64,000 bases of DNA from Janibacter massiliensis (GTDB lineage: Bacteria; Actinomycetota; Actinomycetes; Actinomycetales; Dermatophilaceae). Every line of letters begins with the position of its first letter. Positions within the stretch are counted from its first letter, which is position 1. The notes under the pieces were generated by a model. The model searched no databases. It saw only the letters and a program-made list of their open reading frames with translations, and had not been told where the DNA came from. Shown here piece by piece: positions 1-13,309 of this stretch. Location of the stretch: NCBI RefSeq assembly GCF_900289115.1, contig NZ_LT985196.1:1208756-1272755 (forward strand). The letters are read 5' to 3'. Both the position numbers and the translations under genes were made by a program.

Positions 1-66
1 CCGGGGCGCGGGCGCCGCCGCGGCGGGGGGGGGGGGGGGGGGGGGGGCGCGGCGGGGGGGGGGGGG
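1..66. repeat. G-homopolymer low-complexity contig end
   Basis: These bases consist almost only of G with a few C, including runs of more than ten G. The interrupted reading frame of the first gene continues through the run as proline and alanine codons without reaching a stop. Nothing else in the window looks like this, and long G runs are a familiar artefact at the ends of short-read contigs. I read it as sequencing or assembly noise, not as a biological repeat. Confidence 0.7.
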
Positions 67-1420
67 CGGCGGCGGGGTCACCCGCCGCCGCGAGGGTGCT
101 GCGGGCCGGGCGGGGGCTGATCGCCACGCCCTCGGCGCGCTTGCCGGCGTAGTACACGTCGGTCGTCACCGGGGTGACGTCGGCCCGGTCCCGGCCGCGG
201 GCAGCGAAGACGTCCGCCGCGATCGCCGCCCACGACCGGGACTCGCCGGAGCTCGTGCAGTTGTACGTGCCGAACGGAGCGCCCAACCGTAGGAGGTGGT
301 CGGTCGCCGCCGCGAGGTCCTGCGTGAACGTCAGCCGCCCGACCTGGTCGTCGACGACGGTCGGGGAGATGCCGCGGTCGGCGAGGGAGGCCATCGTGTC
401 GACGAAGTTCGCCCCGCCGCCGATGACCCAGCTCGTCCGCAGCACGTAGTGCCGGGGGAGGACCTGCACCGCGAGATCACCGGCGGCCTTGCTCTGCCCG
501 TACACCCCGAGCGGAGCGATCGGGTGGTCCTCGGCTGCGGCCTCGCTCGTGCCGTCGAAGACGTAGTCGCTCGAGTAGTGCACGAGCGTGAACCCGTGGG
601 CGAGCGCGGCGCGGGCCAAGAGCATGGGCGCGGTCGCATTCGCAGCCCACGCGGCGCGCCGACCCTCGGCGGTCTCCGCAGCATCCACGGCGGTCATCGC
701 CGCCGCGTTGACGACCACGTCGTGCGCCGAAAAGTCGTAGGCCGCAACGGCCTGCGGGTCGGTGATGTCGAGCTCGTCGAGATCCACCCCGACGGCGTCG
801 GGCCACAGGTCGGTGAGGGCACGGCCCAGCTGCCCCTTCGCGCCGATGACCAGCGGCACGCGACGGGCGAACGGGGTGACGTCCGCCAGCTGCGGGTTGG
901 CGCGGTCCTTGTCCGAGATCTCGGCCTCGCTCAGGGGGATCGGCCAGTTGATGGCCGCGGTCGGGTCGTCGAGCGCGAGTGCCGGGTAGGTGATGCCCGG
1001 CCGCCAGTGGGCGTTGACGAGGTAGGTGTACGCGGTGGCGTCCTCGAGCGCCTGGTAGGAGTTGCCGACGCCGCGGGGGACGAAGACGGCGGTGCCCGGT
1101 CCGATCTCGACGGTGACGGTCGTGCCGAAGGTGTCACCCTGCCGCAGGTCGACCCACGCGCCGAACACCCGCCCGGTGGCGACGGACACGAGCTTGTCCC
1201 ACGGCTCGGCGTGGATTCCGCGGGTCGCGCCGCGCGAGCCGTTGAAGCTCACGTTGTTCTGCACCGGTCCGAAGTCGGGGAGTCCGGCAGCGGTCATCTT
1301 CTCCCGCTGCCAGTTCTCCTTGAACCAGCCGCGGGCGTCGCCGTGGACGGGGATGGTGAGGACGAGGAGCCCGGGGATGGCGGTGGTCTCGACGGTCGGC
1401 GCGTTCACGAGGTCTAGCAT
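1..1420 (-). CDS. rmlCD: dTDP-4-dehydrorhamnose 3,5-epimerase / reductase fusion (RmlC-RmlD), 3' end cut by contig edge
   Basis: One protein appears to carry the last two steps of dTDP-L-rhamnose synthesis. Residues 1 to about 180 form an RmlC-type cupin, with the active-site His in RGIHAEPWDK near residue 70. From about residue 189 an RmlD-type short-chain reductase begins, with the NAD(P)H loop GAKGQLG, HYSSDYVFDGT near 280 and the catalytic YGQSK near 306. Such fusions are known in Actinobacteria. The ATG start gives MLDLVNAPTVETTAIPGLL, which matches the usual N-terminus. Only 20 bp separate it from the PIN gene upstream, so it may depend on that transcript. The frame runs into the G-rich contig end without a stop, so the true C-terminus is not visible. 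rmlB and rmlA lie 5-9 kb away. Confidence 0.9.
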   Translation of the reverse strand, partial: MLDLVNAPTVETTAIPGLLVLTIPVHGDARGWFKENWQREKMTAAGLPDFGPVQNNVSFNGSRGATRGIHAEPWDKLVSVATGRVFGAWVDLRQGDTFGTTVTVEIGPGTAVFVPRGVGNSYQALEDATAYTYLVNAHWRPGITYPALALDDPTAAINWPIPLSEAEISDKDRANPQLADVTPFARRVPLVIGAKGQLGRALTDLWPDAVGVDLDELDITDPQAVAAYDFSAHDVVVNAAAMTAVDAAETAEGRRAAWAANATAPMLLARAALAHGFTLVHYSSDYVFDGTSEAAAEDHPIAPLGVYGQSKAAGDLAVQVLPRHYVLRTSWVIGGGANFVDTMASLADRGISPTVVDDQVGRLTFTQDLAAATDHLLRLGAPFGTYNCTSSGESRSWAAIAADVFAARGRDRADVTPVTTDVYYAGKRAEGVAISPRPARSTLAAAGDPAAAPPPPPRPPPPPPPRRGGARAP

Positions 1421-1440
1421 GCCCTGCGGCCGGTGGAACG

Positions 1441-2016
1441 TCAGGGTCGAAGCGCCCGATGCCGCAAGAGTTCACGCACCGTGATCGCGAACTCCGGGCA
1501 GCCTGCTCTTTCGAGCATCTCGTCCAGCTGTACCCGCCGTGCGTCGTGTTTCCAATGCATGATCTGTTTCTCGATGACCTGCGGGACGCAACCACGGGAC
1601 GACTCACCGACGAGCAGGAAGAAGTCGTCCGGGTGCATGACCTCGTAGGACTCGGCGTCGGGGTCGTTGGTGAAATCGCCGACCTTGTTCGCGGTGATGA
1701 CAATGTCCGCCCGACCAGCCGTCGCCGCGGCGTGGACGTGGTAGTCGGCCGGGTCGGCGCCGGTGAACGGCAGGTCTGCGGGGTAGTCACCGATGATCTC
1801 GTCGAGGGAGCCACGGAGAAGATCGATCCGGCGCCGGGTGAAGTGTCCGGGCGCAGTGGGGTTCTTCTTCCGCATCCGATAGATCACTTCGGCGCACACG
1901 TCCTCCGTGGTGTGCACCTGGAACATGCCCTCGGTCTCGTACCTCAGCAGGAACAGCCAGTCGGTCAGTGTCTTGCTGAAGAAGACGTTGGCGTCGACGA
2001 ACACCCGTTGGGTCAC
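1441..2016 (-). CDS. PIN-domain protein, probable toxin (VapC-like ribonuclease)
   Basis: A 191-residue cytosolic protein. It opens with VFVDANVFFSK, the first acidic position (Asp) of PIN-domain RNases, and further candidate metal-binding acids appear in ADPADYHVHAAA and ADIVITANKVGDF. It is longer than classic VapC (about 130 residues), with an extra C-terminal helical part ending VRELLRHRALRP. The GTG start is supported by a TAGGCT box six bases upstream, which would give a leaderless mRNA. The upstream same-strand gene encodes a helix-turn-helix protein that is the likely antitoxin. A strong hairpin lies between the two. The RNA target cannot be read from the sequence. Confidence 0.75.
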   Translation of the reverse strand: MTQRVFVDANVFFSKTLTDWLFLLRYETEGMFQVHTTEDVCAEVIYRMRKKNPTAPGHFTRRRIDLLRGSLDEIIGDYPADLPFTGADPADYHVHAAATAGRADIVITANKVGDFTNDPDAESYEVMHPDDFFLLVGESSRGCVPQVIEKQIMHWKHDARRVQLDEMLERAGCPEFAITVRELLRHRALRP

Positions 2017-2022
2017 GAAAAG

Positions 2023-2028
2023 AGCCTA
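2023..2028 (-). promoter_or_regulatory. Candidate -10 box (TAGGCT) of the PIN gene, leaderless
   Basis: On the minus strand TAGGCT is followed by six bases (cttttc) and then the GTG start of the PIN gene. This is the spacing expected for leaderless transcription in Actinobacteria. It suggests the toxin has a promoter of its own downstream of the hairpin. Confidence 0.45.
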
Positions 2029-2038
2029 GCCACATCGG

Positions 2039-2076
2039 AGCGGCACGGCGCCCCATGAACGGGGTGCCGTGCCGCT
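2039..2076 (-). terminator. 16-bp hairpin between the HTH and PIN genes
   Basis: Two 16-base arms (2039-2054 and 2061-2076) pair with one mismatch or G-U position around a six-base loop. It starts 15 bp after the HTH gene's stop and ends before the candidate -10 of the PIN gene. No U-tract follows directly. It would act as a terminator or attenuator between antitoxin and toxin, or as an operator. Confidence 0.55.
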
Positions 2077-2091
2077 GTCGAGGTGCCGAGC

Positions 2092-2523
2092 TCAATCGTC
2101 AATCCACTCCGGGTGCTCGGCATCCAGCTCGCGAAGACGGGTGAACGCATCGCGGCGCTCGGCCGACCTGCGCTGCTTCAGTGCGAGAACGTCGTCTCGA
2201 CGGAACCTGGTGTGGGTCCCGACCTTGAAGGAGTCGATGACCCCCTCTTTGACCCACTTCATCAACGTTGGCCGAGAGACGCCAAGGACGCTGGCTGCCG
2301 TCGTGCTGGTCATGGTGTCTGGGACCTCGCTGATGGTCACGTGCCCGCGCTCGGCGATGGATGCCATGGCGCGCAACAGCGTCTGCTGCACGCGGGGCGG
2401 CAGCGCGACCTGCTGGCCGTCGGCGGTCACCATGGCGAGCGTCGTGCCGTCGCCGACGCGGGTCGCACGCGCGTCTTGAACGGTCTCGGCGGAGATGGAG
2501 ATCTTCTCTGCGGTGGCGGTCAT
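2092..2523 (-). CDS. Excisionase-type helix-turn-helix protein, probable antitoxin of the PIN protein
   Basis: A 143-residue protein with a MerR/excisionase-like winged helix: TTAASVLGVSRPTLMKWVKEG is the recognition region and VGTHTRFRRDDVLALKQRR the wing and following helix. The N-terminal half (about residues 1-75) is acidic and of unknown fold. I chose the ATG preceded by AAGGAGG four bases away; a longer reading starting 42 bp upstream lacks a ribosome site. A good sigma70-type promoter lies upstream. HTH plus PIN pairs of this kind are common toxin-antitoxin modules, with the HTH protein binding DNA and holding the toxin, but here that role rests on gene order alone. Confidence 0.7.
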   Translation of the reverse strand: MTATAEKISISAETVQDARATRVGDGTTLAMVTADGQQVALPPRVQQTLLRAMASIAERGHVTISEVPDTMTSTTAASVLGVSRPTLMKWVKEGVIDSFKVGTHTRFRRDDVLALKQRRSAERRDAFTRLRELDAEHPEWIDD

Positions 2524-2564
2524 TGCGCCTCCTTCGTGAGCGCCGCGCTGTGCGGCACGGAACA

Positions 2565-2593
2565 ACCATAGGCACTTTCAGATGCAACTGCAA
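2565..2593 (-). promoter_or_regulatory. Sigma70-type promoter of the HTH gene
   Basis: On the minus strand TTGCAG (2588-2593) and TATGGT (2565-2570) are separated by exactly 17 bases. The -35 region overlaps a short tandem TTGCAGTTGCA, which could be an operator for the HTH protein. The following leader of about 35 bases contains the AAGGAGG ribosome site. Confidence 0.6.
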
Positions 2594-2631
2594 CCCAAGG
2601 TGTCGCCGGCCGAGCGCACTCGACCGAGCGG

Positions 2632-2668
2632 CGAGGGCCGGGTGGGCGTCGTGCCCACCCGGCCCTCG
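2632..2668 (-). terminator. icd: Terminator hairpin downstream of icd
   Basis: A perfect 16-bp inverted repeat (2632-2647 with 2653-2668, loop GTCGT) begins 28 bp after the icd stop codon. It is very GC-rich and has no U-tract, as is common for actinobacterial terminators. It separates icd from the HTH/PIN genes that follow on the same strand. Confidence 0.75.
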
Positions 2669-2696
2669 CGTCGGTCGGTGATCGGTCAGGTGTCGA

Positions 2697-8305
<5,609 letters not shown>

Positions 8306-8376
8306 ACCCTGTCTTTCCGTCCCGCTCGCCCGAGGGGTTCGGTCCCGCCGCAATATAGGCTGAACGGCGCTTATCT

Positions 8377-9285
8377 TTAACCGAGTCGGGCGGCGAGACG
8401 CTGCGGCGGGAGGGGGCCCGTCGCAGCGTCGTTGATCACGATCGACGCGGCTCGCCCGAGGGCGCTGGCGCGGACGGGGAGTGGCAGCCGCGCATACGCA
8501 TCCGCGTGCCTATGCCACCTCCTCATCCGTCTCTCCTCGACGGTCCGGAATCGGACGAGAAAGGATTTCCTCCCCCTCAGCAGAGACAGGCGTGGCTGCA
8601 GGCTGAAGTAGCTTGCCTCTCGACCGCCACCGGCATCGACCGTCGAGGTGACGTCTTGACGGGCCACCGGGAACTGGGGGATGGCTCGCACGTCGACCCC
8701 GATTTCACGGAGAGCTTGGTAGTCGTCGGCGATCCAGAACGGCCGGCGCGCCCGCTGGACGATGGTTTTCGCGGCGCGCCGCGAGACGAGGTACGCCAAC
8801 GTGCTTCGCGGGAACGGGAGAGGTCGAACCAGTTCCAGGCCCCCTGGCATCTTTCGGATGGTGTGGACTTCCTTGAACGAAGGAGAGGACTCCTCCGGCC
8901 ATAACAGGGTGAACTCGTGATCAAGAGCTGCGGAATGTGCGAGTGCGGTGACCGAGCCACCCGTCCACGCAGTGTCGTCCTCCGTGATGAGGCCGAGGGT
9001 CTGATCCCCGCCCCCTGTCGTGCAGTCGAGGAACCTGCGCATGGCAGCGAGATGGGCGAGGGTGCAGCCGACCTCACCGGGGAGCGCCGCGCGTCCGTAG
9101 CGGTCGCGTGCGCGGGTGACGTCGAAACGGGCCTCGATCTGCTGGGAGCTCCAGCCGCGCGCGTCGACACCGTCGAGGGTCTCCATTGACACCGGTGCGT
9201 TCACACGAGCACGTTCCCGCCGCGCAGTAGCTGAAGGAAGCGAAATCATTGCGGCGAAGCCCAGTCCGATCTCTGACGGCTCCAT
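8377..9285 (-). CDS. Glycosyltransferase family 25
   Basis: A 302-residue protein with GT25 (LPS galactosyltransferase-like) features: MISLPSATARRERARV near the start, then LDGVDARGW, LPGEVGCTLAHLAAMRRFLD and LGLITEDDTAW, whose EDD is the probable metal site, and AYLVSRRAAKTIV further on. The C-terminal 60 residues are basic. GT25 enzymes usually add galactose or glucose to surface oligosaccharides. The ATG start is preceded seven bases upstream by TACTAT, consistent with a leaderless mRNA; an internal Met 12 residues later is an alternative. It converges with the GT2 gene and diverges from rmlA. Confidence 0.8.
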   Translation of the reverse strand: MEPSEIGLGFAAMISLPSATARRERARVNAPVSMETLDGVDARGWSSQQIEARFDVTRARDRYGRAALPGEVGCTLAHLAAMRRFLDCTTGGGDQTLGLITEDDTAWTGGSVTALAHSAALDHEFTLLWPEESSPSFKEVHTIRKMPGGLELVRPLPFPRSTLAYLVSRRAAKTIVQRARRPFWIADDYQALREIGVDVRAIPQFPVARQDVTSTVDAGGGREASYFSLQPRLSLLRGRKSFLVRFRTVEERRMRRWHRHADAYARLPLPVRASALGRAASIVINDAATGPLPPQRLAARLG

Positions 9286-9564
9286 GAGTGTGATAGTACG
9301 GCGCAGTCGGGCAACCCGAAACCCGATTCGAGCGGCGACCTGGGCACTCCGTACGCCGTTCGCTCGGATCGGGCTGTGCCTGTTCTGCGCCGTCCCGTCT
9401 TGCCTGAGGCGGTCAGCTACCACGTCACCGCTCGGGCGGTGGGTTGCCGGTGCGTTCGGTCCGCAGCGCGGGCTGTCGATCGGCCTATCCTCATCGGCCC
9501 GAGTCGCTCAAGCTCCAAGCCGAGACGTCAGCCGTGGACGGGTGCGACAGCATAGGATGATTGC
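9286..9564. promoter_or_regulatory. Divergent control region between the GT25 gene and rmlA
   Basis: This 279-bp stretch holds no gene I can support. It contains TACTAT on the minus strand (9293-9298), seven bases from the GT25 ATG, and TAGGAT on the plus strand (9553-9558), six bases from the rmlA ATG. Both fit leaderless start sites. The middle is moderately GC-rich with no clear repeat. Confidence 0.45.
9553..9558 (+). promoter_or_regulatory. Candidate -10 box (TAGGAT) of rmlA, leaderless
   Basis: TAGGAT lies six bases before the rmlA ATG with no ribosome site between. The upstream -35 region has no clear consensus. Confidence 0.45.
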
Positions 9565-10428
9565 ATGAAAGGGATCATTCTCGCGGGTGGCACGGGGTCT
9601 CGGCTGCACCCGATCACCCTCGGAGTGAGCAAGCAGCTCGTGCCGGTCTACGACAAGCCGATGATCTACTACCCGCTGAGCACGCTCATGCTCGCCGGGA
9701 TCCGCGACGTCCTCGTCATCACGACCCCGCACGACGCGCCCCAGTTCGAGCGGCTCCTGGGCGACGGGTCGCAGCTCGGGATCTCGATCACGTACGCGCA
9801 GCAGCCCACTCCGGACGGGCTGGCGCAGGCGTTCATCATCGGCGAGGAGCACCTGGCCGGCGGAGCCGCAGCCCTCGTGCTCGGCGACAACCTCTTCTAC
9901 GGGCCGGGTCTGGGAACCCAGCTGCGGCGCTTCGCCGACGTCGACGGAGCCGCGGTCTTCGGCTACTACGTGAAGAACCCGCAGGCCTACGGCGTCGTCG
10001 AGTTTGATGAGAACGGCATCGCCGTCTCCCTGGAGGAGAAGCCGACGCAGCCGCGGAGCAACTACGCGGTGCCGGGTCTGTACTTCTACGGCAACGACGT
10101 CGTCGAACGGGCCAAAGCCCTGACCCCGTCCGCGCGCGGCGAGCTCGAGATCACCGATCTGAACCGGACGTACCTCGACGAGGGTCGTCTGCGCGTCGAG
10201 GCGTTGCCGCGGGCGACCGCTTGGCTCGACACCGGGACGTTCGACGACCTCAGCGACGCGGGCAACTACATCCGGACCGTCGAGGCCCGCACCGGCCTGA
10301 AGATCGGTGCCCCGGAGGAGGTCGCTTGGCGGATGGGCTTCATCGACGACGAGGGTCTGCGCCAGCGCGCCGAGCCCCTTCGCAAGAGCGGGTACGGCGA
10401 CTATCTCATCGGACTGCTGGCGGGCTAG
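9565..10428 (+). CDS. rmlA: Glucose-1-phosphate thymidylyltransferase
   Basis: Makes dTDP-glucose from dTTP and glucose-1-phosphate, the first step of dTDP-rhamnose synthesis. The 287 residues match the usual length; [16 protein letters not shown] is the nucleotide-binding loop, followed by [27 protein letters not shown] and [19 protein letters not shown], with LDTGTFDDL near residue 223. It appears to have its own leaderless promoter (TAGGAT six bases upstream). Its TAG stop and the stop of the opposing glycosyltransferase gene share the palindrome CTAG, so the two genes overlap by 4 bp tail to tail. Confidence 0.96.
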   Translation: MKGIILAGGTGSRLHPITLGVSKQLVPVYDKPMIYYPLSTLMLAGIRDVLVITTPHDAPQFERLLGDGSQLGISITYAQQPTPDGLAQAFIIGEEHLAGGAAALVLGDNLFYGPGLGTQLRRFADVDGAAVFGYYVKNPQAYGVVEFDENGIAVSLEEKPTQPRSNYAVPGLYFYGNDVVERAKALTPSARGELEITDLNRTYLDEGRLRVEALPRATAWLDTGTFDDLSDAGNYIRTVEARTGLKIGAPEEVAWRMGFIDDEGLRQRAEPLRKSGYGDYLIGLLAG

Positions 10429-11393
10429 GCCGTGGGCTGAGGCCCCAGTTCAGCCTCGACCGCGGCCCAGCTGCGATAGGACGTCGACTTGATCGTGGTG
10501 AGTGGGCCGACGGGCTTGTAGCCGTAGCCGATGGAGGTGGAGCCTGTGCCTTCGATGGAGGCCCATATTTCGTCCAGCCGTCCGCTCTGGGCCATCTCAT
10601 ACCAGTGCCCGTCCACTCCGTTCTCAGCGCACAGGCCCGCTGCTGCCAGCGCTGCAGCTCCTTGGCGTGTCTTGCGGGCGAGCTGTGATCTGCTGCGCCA
10701 CGGGACGTGGATGAAATGGAGCCCGGACTCCAGCTCTCCAGGGCGGCGCACCTGGTGGGCGCCCTCGCCGATTGCGAGCGCCGGGTACGCGCGAAACGCG
10801 ATGCGAGTGATCGGGTGTCGGTAGAGGTCGATCTGCCACGACCCGTCGCGCCTTGGATAGACGTTGTGGCAGACGGCGGACACTTGGCTTGATCGGGTGG
10901 ATCCGAGATGCTCTGCGAGCGTTCCAGTCGAGCCCATCCAACGTTCGTCCGCGTCTGCCGGGACGATCCATCTCGCGCCACTCGCCCAAGCCAAGCGCGC
11001 AAGGAAGGACAATTTCGCGCCTTGGTAGAACCGGTCGAGACGGTCATCCCCCACGGTCATGGCGCCGCGGTGACGTCTCGACAGCTCATCCAAGCGCTCG
11101 CGAGTTCCGTCAGACGACATGTTGTCGGCGATCACGAGGTGTTCGATTCCTTGTGATAGGTGATGCTCGACCAGCTCATCGATCACGTCGAGCTCGTTCC
11201 GCACTGTCGTCACGAGGACGACCGACCCTCGCCGCAACCGGGGGACGCGAGGCATGTCCATCGCTTCAGCGACCGCGTTGACCACGGCTGCGTTTCGCGA
11301 ATCCGCGCGGTAGCGCTGGTACCAGCGCAGCTGGCGGGCGTGGACCAGCGGGGCGCGGAGCATCTCGCCCCCAAGCGCGAGAAGATCAACCAT
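10425..11393 (-). CDS. Glycosyltransferase, GT2/GT92-like
   Basis: A 322-residue protein. After a basic N-terminus of about 55 residues come [20 protein letters not shown] and [14 protein letters not shown], the nucleotide-binding part of GT-A enzymes, and [13 protein letters not shown], a DxD site (DAD). The architecture matches the 'glycosyl transferase family 2' group also classed near GT92. Conserved His in [10 protein letters not shown] and GEGAHQV may take part in acceptor binding. The ATG is preceded by GGAGG six bases upstream and overlaps the ABC exporter gene by 8 bp, so the two are one operon. Substrate unknown. Confidence 0.8.
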   Translation of the reverse strand: MVDLLALGGEMLRAPLVHARQLRWYQRYRADSRNAAVVNAVAEAMDMPRVPRLRRGSVVLVTTVRNELDVIDELVEHHLSQGIEHLVIADNMSSDGTRERLDELSRRHRGAMTVGDDRLDRFYQGAKLSFLARLAWASGARWIVPADADERWMGSTGTLAEHLGSTRSSQVSAVCHNVYPRRDGSWQIDLYRHPITRIAFRAYPALAIGEGAHQVRRPGELESGLHFIHVPWRSRSQLARKTRQGAAALAAAGLCAENGVDGHWYEMAQSGRLDEIWASIEGTGSTSIGYGYKPVGPLTTIKSTSYRSWAAVEAELGPQPTA

Positions 11394-13188
11394 GGTCGGC
11401 CTCCATGCCTTCAATCCCGGTAAGGGAACCCAGTTTGACGAGGCGTGCGAACTCCTCGTTGGCGTCCCGCACTTCGTCGAACGACCCGGTTGCGGCGACC
11501 CGCCCCTGAGAGAGGAAAACCAGCTGGTCGACGTGGCGAACCGTGCTGAGCCGGTGCGCGACGACGATCGTCGTGACCCGGCCACGGAGTGCCTCGATCG
11601 TGGACGTGATCTGACGCTCGGTGTCATTGTCGAGCGCTGATGTCGCTTCGTCGAGCACGAGAAGGGTGGGACGGCGGTAGAGCGCGCGCGCGATGCCCAC
11701 CCGTTGGCGCTGTCCCCCGGACAAGCGAGAGCCCCTCTCGCCGATAGGTGTGTCCACCCCAGCCGGGAGGGTCGCGACGAGGTCACCCAACTGAGACGCG
11801 ACGATGGCTTGGTGCAGGCGAACGGGGTCGACCGCCTCGTCGAACGCAATATTTTCGGCGAGTGAACCCTCCAAGAGGTAGACGTCCTGCGGGACCATGG
11901 CGATGTTCTGGCGCCAAGCAGCGATGTCTTGGCCGACGTCCACGCCGTCGACCACCACTCGTCCCGAGGTGGGGGCGTGGAAGCCCATGATGATGTCGAC
12001 GAGCGTGCTTTTCCCTGCGCCGCTGCCGCCGACGAGGGCCATCGATGTTCCAGCCGGGAGGCTGAGGGTGACATCGTCGACGACGTCTGGGAGATCGGGG
12101 CCATACCGGAATGACACCCGGTCAACGACCAGATCCTGACGGAACGGCGTGGGCGCACTCGCGACCTCGACCTGCTCCTGGGCATCCGCCGCGTCCAGCT
12201 CTCGGAGCAGCAGAGCGATCGACGGCTTGCCGATCCGGAGTCCGGTCGCCGCCCCGACCAGGCGTGACGCCGATGGGAGGATCCGGAAGGCTGCGGCGGC
12301 GAGCACGGCGACCATGGCGAGGATGGAGTCGGCTCCTCCGGTCGCCGACAGGAACACGAGCGCTCCGCCGAGACCGATGAACAGCATGATTTCCAGTACG
12401 TATTTGGGCATCTCTCCCAAGAACGCCGCAACGCGGCTCGCTCTCGCGTTCTCCATCTCGCTCGCGGTGTAGTGCTCGGCGAAGAAGTCTTGTGCGCCTC
12501 GTAGCTGGATCTCCTTGATTCCACCGAACCCGTGGAACGCTGCGCGATATCCGGCCCTCGCAGCCTCCTGCTGCCGCCCGCCCGCCGAGTGCGCTGCGCG
12601 CTGGATGACGCGGAGGAAGATCAGCGATCCGACGGCGAAGTACGCGGCGACGGCCAAAGTGGGGCCCGGGGCCACGGCGAGCACTGCGCTCGAGATGAGG
12701 AGGATTGTCACCGCATCCATGCACAGCGTGACGAACCCCGTGACGGTATAGGCGAACACGGACCCGACGGTGGGCCCCATAAGCTGGAGCAGCTCGGACG
12801 AGCTTCTCGAGGTGTGCAACGAATATGGAGCGTTCAGGTAGTACCGGAATAGACGGATCGCCGTCAGGCTGCGGTGGCGCATGGTGAAGCCCAGAAACCA
12901 CCACCTGAAAGCGACGACCACCACGTCTTTGATGAGGAAGGCGCCCAGCACCGCAGCCAAGAGTATCGGGACCGACTCGCGGGTAGCGGACAGGCCAACC
13001 GCGGCCATCGCCTGGTCGATGATCGCCACCTTAATTCCGGCGCCCGACAGGATCGAGACCAGGGGAATGATGAGGATGACAGCCATCGATTCGACGATCG
13101 ACGCAACGGCCGAGATGAAGATGGCGATCATTAGCTGGCGGAGGGCGTGCCTGCCGAACACCGCCCGGAGTCCCCTCCACGTATCCAT
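11386..13188 (-). CDS. ABC exporter, fused permease and ATPase (PglK/MsbA-like flippase)
   Basis: A 600-residue half-transporter. About six membrane helices span residues 17-325; the ATPase follows with Walker A GGSGAGKS at 387-394, signature LSGGQ at 489-493, Walker B LLVLDEATS at about 509-517 and the switch His in VVAHRLST near 545. Because it sits beside glycosyltransferases and overlaps one, it may flip a lipid-linked oligosaccharide across the membrane, as PglK does; drug export is the alternative. An AGGAG ribosome site lies just before the ATG. It is divergent from the WsaF-like glycosyltransferase gene. Confidence 0.85.
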   Translation of the reverse strand: MDTWRGLRAVFGRHALRQLMIAIFISAVASIVESMAVILIIPLVSILSGAGIKVAIIDQAMAAVGLSATRESVPILLAAVLGAFLIKDVVVVAFRWWFLGFTMRHRSLTAIRLFRYYLNAPYSLHTSRSSSELLQLMGPTVGSVFAYTVTGFVTLCMDAVTILLISSAVLAVAPGPTLAVAAYFAVGSLIFLRVIQRAAHSAGGRQQEAARAGYRAAFHGFGGIKEIQLRGAQDFFAEHYTASEMENARASRVAAFLGEMPKYVLEIMLFIGLGGALVFLSATGGADSILAMVAVLAAAAFRILPSASRLVGAATGLRIGKPSIALLLRELDAADAQEQVEVASAPTPFRQDLVVDRVSFRYGPDLPDVVDDVTLSLPAGTSMALVGGSGAGKSTLVDIIMGFHAPTSGRVVVDGVDVGQDIAAWRQNIAMVPQDVYLLEGSLAENIAFDEAVDPVRLHQAIVASQLGDLVATLPAGVDTPIGERGSRLSGGQRQRVGIARALYRRPTLLVLDEATSALDNDTERQITSTIEALRGRVTTIVVAHRLSTVRHVDQLVFLSQGRVAATGSFDEVRDANEEFARLVKLGSLTGIEGMEADHG

Positions 13189-13309
13189 GATCTCCTGTCG
13201 AGACGGGGGTGAGCGGACCCACCGGCGGCCCGGTCCTCAGTGGTGCGTGCCGGTCGATGTTACCTTCTCACCCGAGGTGAGCTGGCAGAACCGACGAACA
13301 GGAGGGGTT

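Noticed and set aside
296-1417. Long plus-strand frame opposite rmlCD
   Set aside because: Val/Gly/Arg/Asp-rich antisense shadow; the minus strand encodes clear RmlC and RmlD motifs.
8325-8350. GGGGTTCGGTCCC, similar to a tRNA T-arm
   Set aside because: No acceptor, D or anticodon stem can be built around it, and it lies in the short gap between two convergent genes.
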